Notes: generated by a model not told the origin, from the letters alone. A stretch of DNA of 64,000 nt from Amycolatopsis vastitatis (GCF_002234595.1 NZ_NMUL01000001.1:1-64000), one strand, 5' to 3'; positions 9,247 to 18,405 are shown, numbered from the stretch's first letter. Translations and numbers: made by a program.

Positions 9247-9459
9247 ATGACCGCGACGATGGGCGGACGCCTGCTCACCCCTGGCGAGGTGGCAGCGCTG
9301 TTCCGAGTGGACCCCAAGACGGTGACCCGGTGGGCGACCGCGGGCCGGATCGGCTCGATCCGCACCCCCGGCGGACACCGGCGGTTCCGGGAGTCCGAGG
9401 TGAACGAGCTCCTCGCCGAGCTGACCACCGACGCGAGCGAACCGGCGCGCAACGCCTGA
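9247..9459 (+). CDS. bldC: BldC, MerR-type developmental regulator
   Basis: 70 residues. The start ATG at 9247 follows an AAGGAGG ribosome site with ideal spacing. Most of the protein is a single winged-helix MerR/excisionase-type DNA-binding domain (LLTPGEVAALFRVDPKTVTR and RWATAGRIGSIRTPGGHRRF), nearly identical to what I know of Streptomyces BldC, which binds direct repeats cooperatively and controls the timing of development. It stands alone, with about 280 bp upstream separating it from the divergent Lrp operon and a strong terminator right after it. Confidence 0.93.
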   Translation: MTATMGGRLLTPGEVAALFRVDPKTVTRWATAGRIGSIRTPGGHRRFRESEVNELLAELTTDASEPARNA

Positions 9460-9473
9460 ACCATCTCCGGCGC

Positions 9474-9519
9474 GGGGCCGTGTCGGGTACGGGGGAACCA
9501 CCCCGTCCCGCACGGCCCC
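9474..9519 (+). terminator. Strong hairpin terminator after bldC
   Basis: A long hairpin starts 14 bp after the bldC stop. Three stacked stems pair: GGGGCCGTG (9474-9482) with CACGGCCCC (9511-9519), CGGG with CCCG, and ACGGGG with CCCCGT. Only two unpaired T bases interrupt the left arm, and the loop is six bases. There is no T-run, as is usual for actinobacterial terminators. Confidence 0.8.
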
Positions 9520-9605
9520 TCGTGTATTGCCGACCCGGCTTGAGCCCATCACACGGCCGGAGAGGTTAACCTCGGGGGACTGGCAGCCATACGGAAGGAT
9601 CCGGC

Positions 9606-9791
9606 ATGCTCGCTCTGCTCGCGGCGGTCGGCGCGCTGGTCGTCGCCCTGCTCCTGTGGCGGTCGTTCGCCGGCCAGCGGATCGGGGTCCCGTCGACCGC
9701 CCGCCGCGCGCCCCTCGCCCCGGACGACGACCCCGACTTCCTGCGCCAGCTGGCCGAACAGCAGCGCAAGCGCCGGGACGAAGACCTCTAG
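9606..9791 (+). CDS. Small single-helix membrane protein
   Basis: 61 residues from ATG 9606, preceded by a GGAAGG ribosome site. Residues 2-18 form a membrane helix (LALLAAVGALVVALLLW), followed by a basic then acidic cytoplasmic tail ending in a charged helix (LRQLAEQQRKRRDEDL). I do not recognise the family. A perfect 12-bp palindrome (GAGGTTAACCTC, 9562-9573) lies 32 bp upstream and could be an operator. It converges on the EspI-like gene, with a bidirectional hairpin between. Confidence 0.7.
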   Translation: MLALLAAVGALVVALLLWRSFAGQRIGVPSTARRAPLAPDDDPDFLRQLAEQQRKRRDEDL

Positions 9792-9817
9792 GCAGTCCTT
9801 TACCTTCACCGCCGGCT

Positions 9818-9859
9818 CGTGAGTGAGAAACGGTGTTCTAACACTGTTTCTCACTCACG
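9818..9859. terminator. 19-bp hairpin between convergent genes
   Basis: An almost perfect inverted repeat: arms 9818-9836 and 9841-9859 pair over 19 bp (outer arm CGTGAGTGAGAAAC, one G-T wobble) around a four-base loop. It starts 26 bp after the stop of the plus-strand membrane protein and ends 5 bp before the stop of the minus-strand ATPase gene, so it can stop transcription from both sides. The stem is AT-richer than its surroundings. Confidence 0.8.
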
Positions 9860-9864
9860 ACCGG

Positions 9865-11178
9865 TCAGCGGTAGCCCTGGGAGAGCGGGGTCGCGAAGCC
9901 GTCGGCGACGGTCGCCGCCAGGTCCAGCAGGGCCAGGCGGGTTTCGCCGGACAGGCGGTCCAGCTCGATCTCGGCGCCTTCCTCCAGGTGCGGGTCGAAC
10001 GGCACCTTGCACACCGCCCTGACCTTCGCGCCGAAGTGCGCCGACAGCTTGTCGAGGTCGACCGAGCCACCCTTGGGCCGGACCGAGTTGATCACCGCCA
10101 CCGAGCGTTTCACCAGCTCGCCGTAGCCGTGGGCTTCGAGCCAGTCCAGCGTCGCCGAAGCGCTGCGGGCGCCGTCGACCGAACCGGACGACACCACGAC
10201 CAGCGCGTCCGCGACGTCCAGGACGCCCTTCATCGCCGAGTGCATCAGCCCGGTCCCGCAGTCGGTGAGCACGATGTTGTAGAAGTGCTCCAGCAGGTTG
10301 ATCGTGCGCCGGTAGTCGCCCTCGGAGAAGGCCTCCGACACGGCCGGGTCCTGCTCGCTGGCCAGGATCTCCAGCCGGCTCGAGCCCTGGGACGTGTAGG
10401 ACCGGACGTCGCTGTAGCGCGTGATGCGGGCCGCGTCGCGCAGCAGGTGGCGGACCGTCGCGGTGGTCTCCAGCGGGATCTTCTGCGACAGCGTGCCGCG
10501 GTCCGGGTTGGCGTCCACGGCGACGACGCGGTCGCCGCGCAGGGACGCGAACGTCGAGCCCAGCGTCGTCGTCACGGTGGTCTTGCCGACGCCGCCCTTC
10601 AGCGACAGCATCGCGATCTTGTAGCACCCGCGCAGCGGCTGGTTGACGCGCGCGATGAGCTCGCGGCGCTGGGTGTCCGCCGGGCTCTCCCCGGGGTTGA
10701 CCAGCTTCCCGGTGCCGACGTAGAGCGCCTTGCGCCAGCCGGACTGCGGTGGCCGCTTGGTCTGCTTGACCAGGTGCGCGGTCGACAGGTCATGGCCGTG
10801 GCCGGGCTGCTGCGGCGCCGCGTGGCGGCCGCCCTGGGGCTGCGGCAAACCCGACGGCTGCTGAGGCTGCTGCGGGTACTGCGCCTGCGCGTACTGCTGG
10901 GCCGGGTCGTACTGGGGCTGCAGCGGCGGCAGGTTCTGGTCGTAGCCGTAGGGCATCTGGTGCGGACCGGACACGGCGGGGTTGGGCACCTGGTGCGGGC
11001 CCGAAACCGCCGGGTTGGGCGGCGGCGCCACCGCCTGCGTGGGCTGCAAGTCGTACGCGCCCGACGTCTCGGGGTGCGGGTGCGAGTCCGTCCGGTCGTC
11101 GGCGAACAGCCCCGGCTGCTGCGGGGCAGCGGCCTGGTCGGGGTGGCCAGGAGCCGATTCTTCGCTGGGTCCGGTCAC
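9865..11178 (-). CDS. MinD/ParA-like P-loop ATPase with disordered N-terminus (EspI-like)
   Basis: 437 residues. Residues 1-170 are Pro/Gln/Gly-rich and low complexity, including two NPAVSGPHQ copies. The rest is a deviant-Walker ATPase of the MinD/ParA type: LSLKGGVGKTTVTTTLG near 193-209, a second switch region VAVDANPDRGTLS, and ADALVVVSSGSVDGARSA. The architecture resembles EspI-type proteins of mycobacterial ESX type VII secretion loci and the product next to ccsA in mycobacteria. No other ESX gene is in the window, so a secretion role is not supported here. It sits 77 bp after ccsB on the same strand with a hairpin between. Confidence 0.8.
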   Translation of the reverse strand: MTGPSEESAPGHPDQAAAPQQPGLFADDRTDSHPHPETSGAYDLQPTQAVAPPPNPAVSGPHQVPNPAVSGPHQMPYGYDQNLPPLQPQYDPAQQYAQAQYPQQPQQPSGLPQPQGGRHAAPQQPGHGHDLSTAHLVKQTKRPPQSGWRKALYVGTGKLVNPGESPADTQRRELIARVNQPLRGCYKIAMLSLKGGVGKTTVTTTLGSTFASLRGDRVVAVDANPDRGTLSQKIPLETTATVRHLLRDAARITRYSDVRSYTSQGSSRLEILASEQDPAVSEAFSEGDYRRTINLLEHFYNIVLTDCGTGLMHSAMKGVLDVADALVVVSSGSVDGARSASATLDWLEAHGYGELVKRSVAVINSVRPKGGSVDLDKLSAHFGAKVRAVCKVPFDPHLEEGAEIELDRLSGETRLALLDLAATVADGFATPLSQGYR

Positions 11179-11192
11179 CGGTGAAAACCTCC

Positions 11193-11250
11193 GCGCGCTC
11201 CGCCTGACACATCAGTCCCCCGATGTCGACGGTAGTCGGCGGACGCGCGC
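11193..11250 (-). terminator. Branched hairpin between ccsB and the EspI-like gene
   Basis: GCGCGC-TCCGCC (11193-11204) pairs with GGCGGA-C-GCGCGC (11238-11250) over 12 bp with one bulged C. The enclosed loop carries a second small hairpin (ACATC/GATGT). It lies 5 bp past the ccsB stop and 14 bp before the start of the next minus-strand gene. It may act as a terminator or as a 5' leader structure. Confidence 0.5.
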
Positions 11251-11255
11251 GATGC

Positions 11256-12224
11256 TCAGCCCACCCCGGCGTAGGAGTGCAGGCCGACCGAGACGAGGTT
11301 CACGAAGAACAGGTTGAAGATCATCGCCGCGAACCCGACGATGTTGATGACCGCGGCCCGCGCCCCGCGCCACCCCGCGGTCGCCCGTGAGTGCAGGTAG
11401 GCCGCGTAGACCACCCAGGCGATGAACGCGCAGGTCTCCTTGGGGTCCCAGCCCCAGAACCGGCCCCACGCCGACTCGGCCCAGACGGCGCCGCAGAGCA
11501 CGCCGAAGGTGAACACCGGGAAGGCGAAGATGGTGGTCCGGTAGGCGATCCGGTCGAGGACCTCGGCCGCGGGCAGCTTCGAGGCGAACCGGGCGAACTT
11601 CGTGGCGTCCTTTTCGTAGGCCGCGCGGAACAGGAAGAGCACGCTCGCGACACCCGGCACGAGGAAGACGCCGGAGCCGATGATGGCCGCCGAGACGTGG
11701 ATGACCAGCCAGTACGACTGCAGCGCGGGCTGCACCGGCGCCGCGATCGTGTACAGCAGCGTGCCGTTGATGAACATCAGGATCACGACGGGCAGCAGCA
11801 GGAAGCCGGTGAGGTGCCGGACCGGGAACTTCGTCATCACGACGATCCAGGTGACCACCGCGATGAAGGTGACGGCCATGCCGTACTCGTACATGTTGCC
11901 CCACGGCGCGCGGTGCACGGCGAGCCCGCGCAGCACGATCGCCGACAGCTGCAGCAGCGCGCCGAGCACGAGCAGCGCCGCGCCCATCCGGCCGATCCGC
12001 TCGGGGCGGCCGACCTCGCGCTGCGCGGCCGGGACCTCCTCGACCGGCGGCCCGCCGGCGCCGACGAGCTCGCGCGCCCGCAGCTTGGCGCGCTCGGTCG
12101 CGAGCCTGCCCTTGGCGCCGAAGCCCTGCTCGATCAGGGTGAACATCAGCGCGACGACGTAGATCGCCGCGGCGGTGGTGTACAGCCAGTCGCTGTAGGT
12201 CGACAGCGTCTCGTTGATCGGCAT
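11256..12224 (-). CDS. ccsB: CcsB (CcsA-type), cytochrome c synthetase heme-handling subunit
   Basis: 322 residues, about eight membrane helices. The WGWDPKETCAFIAW stretch near residue 255 is the heme-presenting signature of the CcsA/CcmC/CcmF family. With ResB it forms the system II synthetase that exports heme and attaches it to CXXCH motifs of c-type cytochromes on the outer face of the membrane. It begins 3 bp after resB, last in the ccdA-resB-ccsB operon. The loop after the first helix holds a charged region (residues 30-60) usual in actinobacterial members. Confidence 0.93.
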   Translation of the reverse strand: MPINETLSTYSDWLYTTAAAIYVVALMFTLIEQGFGAKGRLATERAKLRARELVGAGGPPVEEVPAAQREVGRPERIGRMGAALLVLGALLQLSAIVLRGLAVHRAPWGNMYEYGMAVTFIAVVTWIVVMTKFPVRHLTGFLLLPVVILMFINGTLLYTIAAPVQPALQSYWLVIHVSAAIIGSGVFLVPGVASVLFLFRAAYEKDATKFARFASKLPAAEVLDRIAYRTTIFAFPVFTFGVLCGAVWAESAWGRFWGWDPKETCAFIAWVVYAAYLHSRATAGWRGARAAVINIVGFAAMIFNLFFVNLVSVGLHSYAGVG

Positions 12225-12227
12225 GCC

Positions 12228-13832
12228 TCAGCCCTTCTGCCCACTGATCAGGCGTTCGCTGACCCGGTGGAACTCTTCGCCGTACCCGGCCTGGTCGGTG
12301 CGGGCCAGCCCGGCGACCTCGATCACGGTACCCGGCTCGTCTTCGGTTCCCGGCTTCACCCGCACCCACAGCCGACGGCGCTTGACCAGCAGGGACGCGC
12401 CGAGGCCGACGAACATCGCGACGGCGAAACCGAGCACGAACCCCTGCGTCGGGTCGTGGGAGACCTGCAGCGACACCCACTGGCCGACGCCGTCGAAGCG
12501 GACCTTCGTGCCGTCGTCGAGCTTGATCTCCTGGCCGACCTTCAGGTTCTCGCGGGCGATCTTCTTCAGCCTGCCGTCGTCGACGAGCGACTGGTCGACC
12601 TCGAACACGGACTGGCCGCGCCCGGCGTCGAGGCCGAGGTCACCCCGCAGGATGTCGACGGCGACGGCGGGGTCGTCCGGCTCGGGCGCCGACGACGTCA
12701 GGACGTTCCCGTGCAGGAAGGCGGTCGGCGCGAAGAGGCCGGTGACGGCCAGCTGGCGGGTCCGCCGCTGCACCTCGTCGGTGATGCCGGGCTGGTCGAA
12801 CTTCGTCGCGCCTTCGGCGAGCATCGTGCTCGGGTCGACCGTGCGCCACTGGGTGTTCAGCGTCCGCCGGGTGCCGTCCGGGAAGGTGACCGTGAACTTC
12901 GGCGAGTAGCCGTGGCCGAGCAGGTAGACGCGGTCGCCGGCGGTGCGCAGCGGCGAGTTGACCTCGAGGCCGTACGGGCGCCAGGTGTTCGTCTCGAGGT
13001 CCTGGCCGGACTGGTACTCGATGTTCGAGTGGTAGTAGTCGGGCTGGCCGGACTGGGTGTAGCGCGCGGTGAAGTCGTTCACCTTCACGCAGAACGGGTC
13101 GAGGTCGGTGCCGTCGACGCGCAGGCCCGCGTTGAAGGAGTCGTAGTTGTAGATGCCCGCGTTGCAGAACGTGCTGCCGTCGGCCTGGACGATGACCTGG
13201 CCCTCGTAGCCGTAGAGCTTGCCGAGGGCGAAGAACACGATCAGGCCGAGCATGCTGAAGTGGAAGATCAGGTTGCCGGTCTCGCGGAGGAAGCCGCGTT
13301 CGGCGGAGATCGTGCGGACACCGCCGTCCTCTTCGCGCTCGATGCGGCGCCAGCCGGAGAGCTGCTTGTGGACGGCGGCGATCTCGGCGGCAGCGTCTGA
13401 CACGTCGGCCTTGCCGCGGCCGAGCCGGTAGTGCGGCATCCGGGACAGGTTGCGCGGCGTCAGCACCGGCTTGGCGCGCATCGCCCGGACGTACTCGAAG
13501 CTGCGCGGGGTCAGGCACCCGATGAGCGAGATCATCAGCAGCAGGTAGATCGCCGAGAACCAGATGCTGGAGTAGACGTCGTAGAACTCGAGCTTGTCGA
13601 GCAGGGTCCCCCACCAGCCGTGGGCGGCGATGTAGTCGTCGACCTTGGGGGCGTTGAGCTTCCGCTGCGGCAGGAGCGCGCCGGGCAGGGCGGCCAGGGC
13701 GAGCAGGAACAGCAGGACGAGCGCGGTCCGCATCGACGTCAGGCCGCGCCAGGTGTTGCGCAGGAAGGCGAAGGTGCGCTTGGCGGGCGTCGGGCCCTGC
13801 GGTGCCTTGGGCGGCGCTTCGGTGGTCGTCAC
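12228..13832 (-). CDS. resB: ResB-like cytochrome c biogenesis protein (Ccs1)
   Basis: 534 residues from GTG 13832; the start overlaps the ccdA stop (GTGA). A cytoplasmic N-terminus is followed by three membrane helices, a large extracytoplasmic domain and a final helix (VLGFAVAMFVGLGASLLV), the ResB/Ccs1 plan. It is the partner of CcsB in heme delivery and apocytochrome binding. The order ccdA-resB-ccsB matches the mycobacterial locus. The longer upstream frame is antisense or out-of-gene sequence overlapping ccdA. Confidence 0.93.
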   Translation of the reverse strand: MTTTEAPPKAPQGPTPAKRTFAFLRNTWRGLTSMRTALVLLFLLALAALPGALLPQRKLNAPKVDDYIAAHGWWGTLLDKLEFYDVYSSIWFSAIYLLLMISLIGCLTPRSFEYVRAMRAKPVLTPRNLSRMPHYRLGRGKADVSDAAAEIAAVHKQLSGWRRIEREEDGGVRTISAERGFLRETGNLIFHFSMLGLIVFFALGKLYGYEGQVIVQADGSTFCNAGIYNYDSFNAGLRVDGTDLDPFCVKVNDFTARYTQSGQPDYYHSNIEYQSGQDLETNTWRPYGLEVNSPLRTAGDRVYLLGHGYSPKFTVTFPDGTRRTLNTQWRTVDPSTMLAEGATKFDQPGITDEVQRRTRQLAVTGLFAPTAFLHGNVLTSSAPEPDDPAVAVDILRGDLGLDAGRGQSVFEVDQSLVDDGRLKKIARENLKVGQEIKLDDGTKVRFDGVGQWVSLQVSHDPTQGFVLGFAVAMFVGLGASLLVKRRRLWVRVKPGTEDEPGTVIEVAGLARTDQAGYGEEFHRVSERLISGQKG

Positions 13833-14602
13833 AGCGGCAGCCTCAGGTCGACGGCGAGTTCGTTGCGGAGCCAGCCCATCAGATCGCCCCAGACGCCGGT
13901 GACCAGCAGGAGGCCGACGATCAGCAGCAGCACGCCGCCGAAGATCTGCACCTGGCGGCCGTGCCGGCGGACCCAGTCGGTGGCGCGCACGGCCCACCGG
14001 GCGCCGAGGGCGATGAGCAGGAACGGCAGCCCGAGGCCGAGGCAGTAGACGGCGATCAGCACGTACCCGCGAACCTCGGCACCGCCGGTCGCGCTGGCCA
14101 GGGTGGTGACGGCCGACAGCGTCGGGCCGATGCAGGGCGTCCAGCCGAGCCCGAAGATGGCGCCGAGCAGCGGGGCACCCCAGATGCCGCCGCGCGGGAC
14201 GCGGTGGGAGCGGACCTCGCGCTGCAGGCCGGGGATCCAGCCGAGGAACACCAGCGCCATGGCGATGGTGAGCACGCCGCCGAGGCGCTGCAGCAGGTCC
14301 TGGTTGAGGGTGAGGGTGGCAGTCAGCCAGACGAGGGTGCCGAACGTGCCGACGAAGACGACGGTGAACCCGAGCACGAACAGCAGGGCGGCCCCGACGA
14401 CGGCCCACCGGCCCTTCTTGCGCCCCTCGTCGGCCCGGACGGCCGGAGCATCCGCACCGACGAGCGCGGCGAGGTACGCGAGGTACCCCGGCACGAGCGG
14501 CACGACGCACGGCGAGGCGAAGGAGATGGCGCCGGCCAGCAGTGCGACGCCCGCGGCGAGCAGCAGCGGTCCGGAGATCGCCAGCTCGGTCACGGAGTTC
14601 AC
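13829..14602 (-). CDS. ccdA: CcdA, membrane thiol-disulfide transporter
   Basis: 257 residues, six membrane helices. The two redox cysteines are visible in SFASPCVVPLVPGYLAYLAAL (helix 1) and GLGWTPCIGPTLSAV (helix 4). CcdA carries reducing power across the membrane to thioredoxin-like proteins that keep apocytochrome c cysteines reduced. Its likely partner TlpA is encoded just upstream on the same strand. A large nested palindrome separates the two, so ccdA may have its own promoter. Confidence 0.93.
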   Translation of the reverse strand: MNSVTELAISGPLLLAAGVALLAGAISFASPCVVPLVPGYLAYLAALVGADAPAVRADEGRKKGRWAVVGAALLFVLGFTVVFVGTFGTLVWLTATLTLNQDLLQRLGGVLTIAMALVFLGWIPGLQREVRSHRVPRGGIWGAPLLGAIFGLGWTPCIGPTLSAVTTLASATGGAEVRGYVLIAVYCLGLGLPFLLIALGARWAVRATDWVRRHGRQVQIFGGVLLLIVGLLLVTGVWGDLMGWLRNELAVDLRLPL

Positions 14603-14703
14603 CCCGTTGAGGGTAGGCAGTGAGGTCCTGGTGAGAACGCCGGGGCCGCTTCACAGGACCTCGGTCACAGCAGATCAGGACCTTGGTCCTGGTGGTACCC
14701 GCC

Positions 14704-14800
14704 ACCCCGAAGCCGGATTGTGACTACGGCCGGAGCACCGCGTCAAGGCGGGAAAGCGTGCCTTGACCCGGCACTACCGGCCGTGTTTCGGCTTCGTATC
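14704..14800. repeat. Nested three-arm palindrome between tlpA and ccdA
   Basis: Three inverted pairs are nested on a common centre: CGAAGCCG (14708-14715) with CGGCTTCG (14789-14796); ACGGCCGG (14726-14733) with CCGGCCGT (14777-14784); GTCAAGGC (14742-14749) with GCCTTGAC (14760-14767). Unpaired stretches separate the arms. It lies between the tlpA stop and the ccdA start, both minus. It could be a terminator, an RNA leader element for ccdA, or a decayed mobile palindrome. Confidence 0.55.
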
Positions 14801-14869
14801 GGGGTGGGGGAGGGTCTGGGTGGAGTGCTGGTCATGCCATCAGCCTGCCGGTTTTGTCCCCGGTCGCGT

Positions 14870-15436
14870 TCAGGCTTCCGCGTTCAGCCGCTGCGTCACC
14901 GGGAGCAGGTCCTGGGCCAGCACCGGCCGCAGGAACACCGCCGCCACGCGGTGCTGTTTGTCCAGCACGATCGTCGACGGGATGATGTTCCGCGGGTAGC
15001 CCGTCAGCTTGAGCAGGACCCGGCCGTCCGGGTCGTAGATCGACGGGTACGTCAGCCCGCGGTCCCGGACGAAGTCCTGGGCCACGTCCCGCGCCGGGTC
15101 GCGGACGTCGATGCCCACCACCTGGACGCCGGTCGCCTGCTTCGCCAGCGACTCCATCTCCGGGGCCTCCGTGCGGCACGGGCCGCACCACTGGCCCCAC
15201 AGGTTGAGCACCACGACCTTGCCGGGGAAGTCCGCCAGCGACAGCTGCTTGCCCTCGGTCATCAGGTCTTCGCCCGCCAGGACCGGGGCCGTCTGGCGCT
15301 GGGCGACGTCGTAGGTGATGTCGACCTTGCCGCCCGGGGAGACGAAGCTGAAGCTGCTCCCCTGCACCACCGCGTCCTTGCCCGCGCTGCACCCGGCCAG
15401 CGCCAGCACGGCGAGGACCGCCCAGACCAGCCTCAT
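14870..15436 (-). CDS. TlpA/ResA-like thioredoxin lipoprotein
   Basis: 188 residues from ATG 15436, which overlaps the stop of the phosphatase gene (ATGA). The N-terminus ends in a lipobox (LALAGCS), so it is membrane-anchored on the outer face. The thioredoxin-like domain has the active site WGQWCGPCRTEAPEM and the cis-proline-type region YPRNIIPSTIVLD. It should reduce apocytochrome c cysteines using electrons from CcdA. The order hemL-phosphatase-tlpA-ccdA-resB-ccsB is conserved in mycobacteria. Confidence 0.92.
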   Translation of the reverse strand: MRLVWAVLAVLALAGCSAGKDAVVQGSSFSFVSPGGKVDITYDVAQRQTAPVLAGEDLMTEGKQLSLADFPGKVVVLNLWGQWCGPCRTEAPEMESLAKQATGVQVVGIDVRDPARDVAQDFVRDRGLTYPSIYDPDGRVLLKLTGYPRNIIPSTIVLDKQHRVAAVFLRPVLAQDLLPVTQRLNAEA

Positions 15437-16059
15437 GCCCCGGTCACCTTCGGGTCCGTGGCGCCCGCGGGCTCGCTGTAGACGATCTCCCGCAGCTCGT
15501 CGCCGTCGAACACCAGCGACGTCAGCGACGCCAGCGAGCACTGGCGGCGCCGGGGGTCGTGCCACAGGCGCTTGCCCTCGAGGAACCGCCGCAACGTCCA
15601 GATCGGCAGCTGGTGCGACACGCACAGCGCCTCGTGACCGACCGCCGCCTCGCGGGCCCGGTGGACCGCGCCCAGCATCCGGTGCGCGATCTCGAGGTAC
15701 GGCTCGCCCCACGACGGCTTGAACGGGTTGACCAGCTTCGGCCAGTGGCGCGGCTCCCGCAGCGCGCCGTCGCCGACCGCCACGTGCAGGCCCTCGAACT
15801 GGTTGCCCGCCTCGATCAGGCCCTCGTCGGTCGCGATGTCGAGCCGGTGCGCCGCGGCGATCGGCGCCGCCGTCTCCTGGGCCCGCTGCAGCGGCGACGC
15901 CACGACGTGCACGAGGTCGTGGCCCGCGACGGCCTCGGCGACCGTCAGCGCCTGCCGCTGCCCGCGCTCGGAGAGCCGGTAGCCCGGCAGACGGCCGTAC
16001 AGGACCTTCTCGGGGTTGTGCACTTCGCCGTGACGCAGCATGTGGACGACGGTGGTCAC
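15433..16059 (-). CDS. Histidine phosphatase family protein
   Basis: 208 residues from GTG 16059, which overlaps the hemL stop by 4 bp. The catalytic motif LRHGEVHNP near the N-terminus, [14 protein letters not shown], and the second histidine in VSHQLPIW place it in the phosphoglycerate mutase-like superfamily. The residues after RHG are not those of a glycolytic mutase, so it is a phosphatase of unknown substrate. It is coupled to hemL upstream and tlpA downstream. Confidence 0.88.
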   Translation of the reverse strand: MTTVVHMLRHGEVHNPEKVLYGRLPGYRLSERGQRQALTVAEAVAGHDLVHVVASPLQRAQETAAPIAAAHRLDIATDEGLIEAGNQFEGLHVAVGDGALREPRHWPKLVNPFKPSWGEPYLEIAHRMLGAVHRAREAAVGHEALCVSHQLPIWTLRRFLEGKRLWHDPRRRQCSLASLTSLVFDGDELREIVYSEPAGATDPKVTGA

Positions 16060-17357
16060 TGGACGGCTCCAGCCGCCGCGCGCGCCGCCGCGGGCAGGGC
16101 CGCTTCGATCACCGAGAACGCTTCGTCGTCCATCGCCGCGTTGACGAACCAAGCCTCGTACGCGCTCGGGGGCGCGTACACGCCTCCGTCGAGCAACGCG
16201 TGGAAGAACGGCGGGAACCGCCACGTCTCGGACGCCTGTGCGCCGGCGTAGTCGCGTACGGGCTCTTCGCCGAAGAACACGCTCACCAAGTTGCCCGCGT
16301 ACTGGACGTTGTGCGCAACGCCGGCTTCGCTCAAAGCGGCGCGGAAGAGGTTGCCGAGGCGCTTCGCGTTGGCGTCGAGAGCCGCGTACACGGCGTGGTC
16401 GGCCGCGCGCAGCGTCGCCAGGCCCGCGGCCACCGCGACGGGGTTCCCGGAGAGCGTCCCGGCCTGGTAGACCGGCCCACCCGGGGCGAGCTTGGCCATC
16501 ACGTCGGCGCGGCCGCCGAAGGCCGCCGCCGGCAAGCCACCGGACATCACCTTGCCGAACGTGTAGAGGTCGCCGGCCACGCCTTCGAGGCCGAACCAGC
16601 CCGCGGCCGAGACACGGAAGCCGGTCATCACCTCGTCCATGATCAGCAGCGCGCCGTGCTCGTGGGCGATCTCACGCAGGCCCGCGTTGAAGCCGTCGGC
16701 CGGCGCGACCGCGCCCATGTTGCCCGCCGCCGCCTCGGTGATCACCGCGGCGATCTCCCCCGGATTGTCCACAAAGGACTTCCGGACGGCGTCGAGGTCG
16801 TTGTAGGGCAGCACCAGCGTGTCGGCGGCCTGCGCCCCGGTGACACCCGGCGACGTCGGCAGCCCGAGCGTCGCGACGCCGGAGCCGGCCTGGGCGAGCA
16901 GCGCGTCGACGTGACCGTGGTAACACCCGGCGAACTTCACGATCTTCGACCGGCCGGTGAACCCCCTGGCCAGCCGGATCGCGCTCATCGTGGCCTCGGT
17001 GCCCGAGTTGACCAGCCGCACCTGCTCGACCGGCTCGACGCGGCCGATGATCTCCTCGGCCAGCTCGACCTCGCCGATGGTCGGCGTGCCGAACGAAAGC
17101 CCGGACGTCGCCGCCGCGCGCGCCGCCTCGACGACCGCCGGGTGCGCGTGGCCCAGGATCATCGGCCCCCACGACGACACCAGGTCGACGTAGCGGTTGC
17201 CGTCGGCGTCCCACAGGTGCGGGCCCTCGCCGCGGACCATGAACCGCGGGGTGCCGCCGACCGAGTTGAACGCCCGGACCGGCGAGTTCACCCCGCCCGG
17301 GGTGGCCGCCTTCGCGCGTTCGAACCATGCCTTGGACTGCTCGGTTCCACTGTTCAC
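16056..17357 (-). CDS. hemL: HemL, glutamate-1-semialdehyde 2,1-aminomutase
   Basis: 433 residues from GTG 17357. PLP enzyme that turns glutamate-1-semialdehyde into 5-aminolevulinate in the C5 heme pathway. The cofactor lysine is K269 in [12 protein letters not shown]; other family landmarks are [23 protein letters not shown] and [12 protein letters not shown]. It is the first gene of the coupled hemL-phosphatase-tlpA run, linking heme supply to cytochrome c maturation. Its substrate is supplied by HemA, encoded 10 kb away. Confidence 0.95.
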   Translation of the reverse strand: MNSGTEQSKAWFERAKAATPGGVNSPVRAFNSVGGTPRFMVRGEGPHLWDADGNRYVDLVSSWGPMILGHAHPAVVEAARAAATSGLSFGTPTIGEVELAEEIIGRVEPVEQVRLVNSGTEATMSAIRLARGFTGRSKIVKFAGCYHGHVDALLAQAGSGVATLGLPTSPGVTGAQAADTLVLPYNDLDAVRKSFVDNPGEIAAVITEAAAGNMGAVAPADGFNAGLREIAHEHGALLIMDEVMTGFRVSAAGWFGLEGVAGDLYTFGKVMSGGLPAAAFGGRADVMAKLAPGGPVYQAGTLSGNPVAVAAGLATLRAADHAVYAALDANAKRLGNLFRAALSEAGVAHNVQYAGNLVSVFFGEEPVRDYAGAQASETWRFPPFFHALLDGGVYAPPSAYEAWFVNAAMDDEAFSVIEAALPAAARAAAGAVQ

Positions 17358-17419
17358 GGGGTTCAGTCTCGCAAACCCGCCTAGGATGGCGGGACGCCGC
17401 CCGGGGAGGGGAACAGCCG

Positions 17420-17896
17420 GTGACCGAACGCGTGCCGCACCGCAACCCGTGGCTGATGCTGGCCGGCTTCCTGGGCGTCGTCGCCGTGGTCGCGGTGGTC
17501 GGCGCACTGGCCGCGACGTCGGCGAAGGACGTCTACGCCCGCCTCGAACAGCCGCCGTGGGCGCCACCCGCGGCCGTGTTCGGTCCGGTGTGGACCGTGT
17601 TGTACGTCATGATCGCGGTGTCCGGCTGGCTGTACTGGCGCACCGACGGCGAGACGCGCGGGTTCGCCGCGTACGGCATCGGCCTGCTGTTCAACCTGCT
17701 CTGGACGCCGCTGTTCTTCGAAGGCGGCGCGGCGCGGGTGGCGCTGGCCGACATCGTGGTGCTGGACGTCGTGGTGGTCGTGACGATCGTCCTGTTCGCC
17801 CGCCGGTCGAAGCTCGCCGCCGCGTTGCTGGTGCCCTACCTGGGCTGGATCCTCTACGCGACGGCGCTCAACACCGCGGTCGTCGTGCTCAACTAG
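17420..17896 (+). CDS. tspO: TspO/MBR-family tetrapyrrole-binding membrane protein
   Basis: 158 residues from GTG 17420 with a GGGGAGGGG ribosome site. Five membrane helices and the family motifs [18 protein letters not shown] and NLLWTPLFF are visible. TspO proteins bind porphyrins and heme and are tied to stress and tetrapyrrole balance. It is divergent from hemL, 62 bp between starts, which fits a tetrapyrrole role. Its end overlaps the convergent DUF5666-like gene by 4 bp. Confidence 0.92.
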   Translation: MTERVPHRNPWLMLAGFLGVVAVVAVVGALAATSAKDVYARLEQPPWAPPAAVFGPVWTVLYVMIAVSGWLYWRTDGETRGFAAYGIGLLFNLLWTPLFFEGGAARVALADIVVLDVVVVVTIVLFARRSKLAAALLVPYLGWILYATALNTAVVVLN

Positions 17897-18405
17897 CGCG
17901 CGGCCTGCTGGGTGATGGCCTGCGCGGTCACCGTGCCGTCGTCGCCCGCCTGGCCCTGGACGACGACCGTCGCGCCCGGCTTGAGGTCCGACAGCTTGCC
18001 CGGCTGGGTCACCCCGACCGTCGTGGAGTCCGATGTGGACACCTTGACGTCGGTGCCCTGCGCGGTCTTCACGTACACCGTGGTGCCGTCGACGTGGTCC
18101 ACCGTGCCGGTGGTCCCGCGGCCGCCGCGGAATCCGCCACCCTGCTGACCGGTGCTGGCCTGCTGGCCACCTTGGGTACCACCGGCCTGCCGCGCGGGCG
18201 TCGACGGCGAAGACGAGCCGAACGCCGCGTGCGTCCAGGCGCCGCCGGCGAACGCGATCGCGAGGACGACGAGCCCGGCGAGCACCACCGTGGTGCGCGA
18301 AAACGGCTTCGCGGCGTAGCGCATTTCGGCGTTCAGGTCACCGTCGACCGCCGGGCTGGCGATGATGTCCTCGGCGTTCGGCGGGGTCGTGGTGGACGAA
18401 GACAT
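17893..18405 (-). CDS. Membrane-anchored DUF5666-like protein
   Basis: 170 residues. A cytoplasmic N-terminus (1-36) is followed by one helix (about 38-60), a Gly/Gln/Ser linker and a small beta domain (about 98-165) with the pattern GTVDHVDGTTVYVKTAQGTD and LKPGATVVVQGQ, typical of OB-like DUF5666 domains. It is the last gene of the export operon, 11 bp after the permease. Role unknown; perhaps a periplasmic-side accessory of the transporter. Confidence 0.7.
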   Translation of the reverse strand: MSSSTTTPPNAEDIIASPAVDGDLNAEMRYAAKPFSRTTVVLAGLVVLAIAFAGGAWTHAAFGSSSPSTPARQAGGTQGGQQASTGQQGGGFRGGRGTTGTVDHVDGTTVYVKTAQGTDVKVSTSDSTTVGVTQPGKLSDLKPGATVVVQGQAGDDGTVTAQAITQQAAR

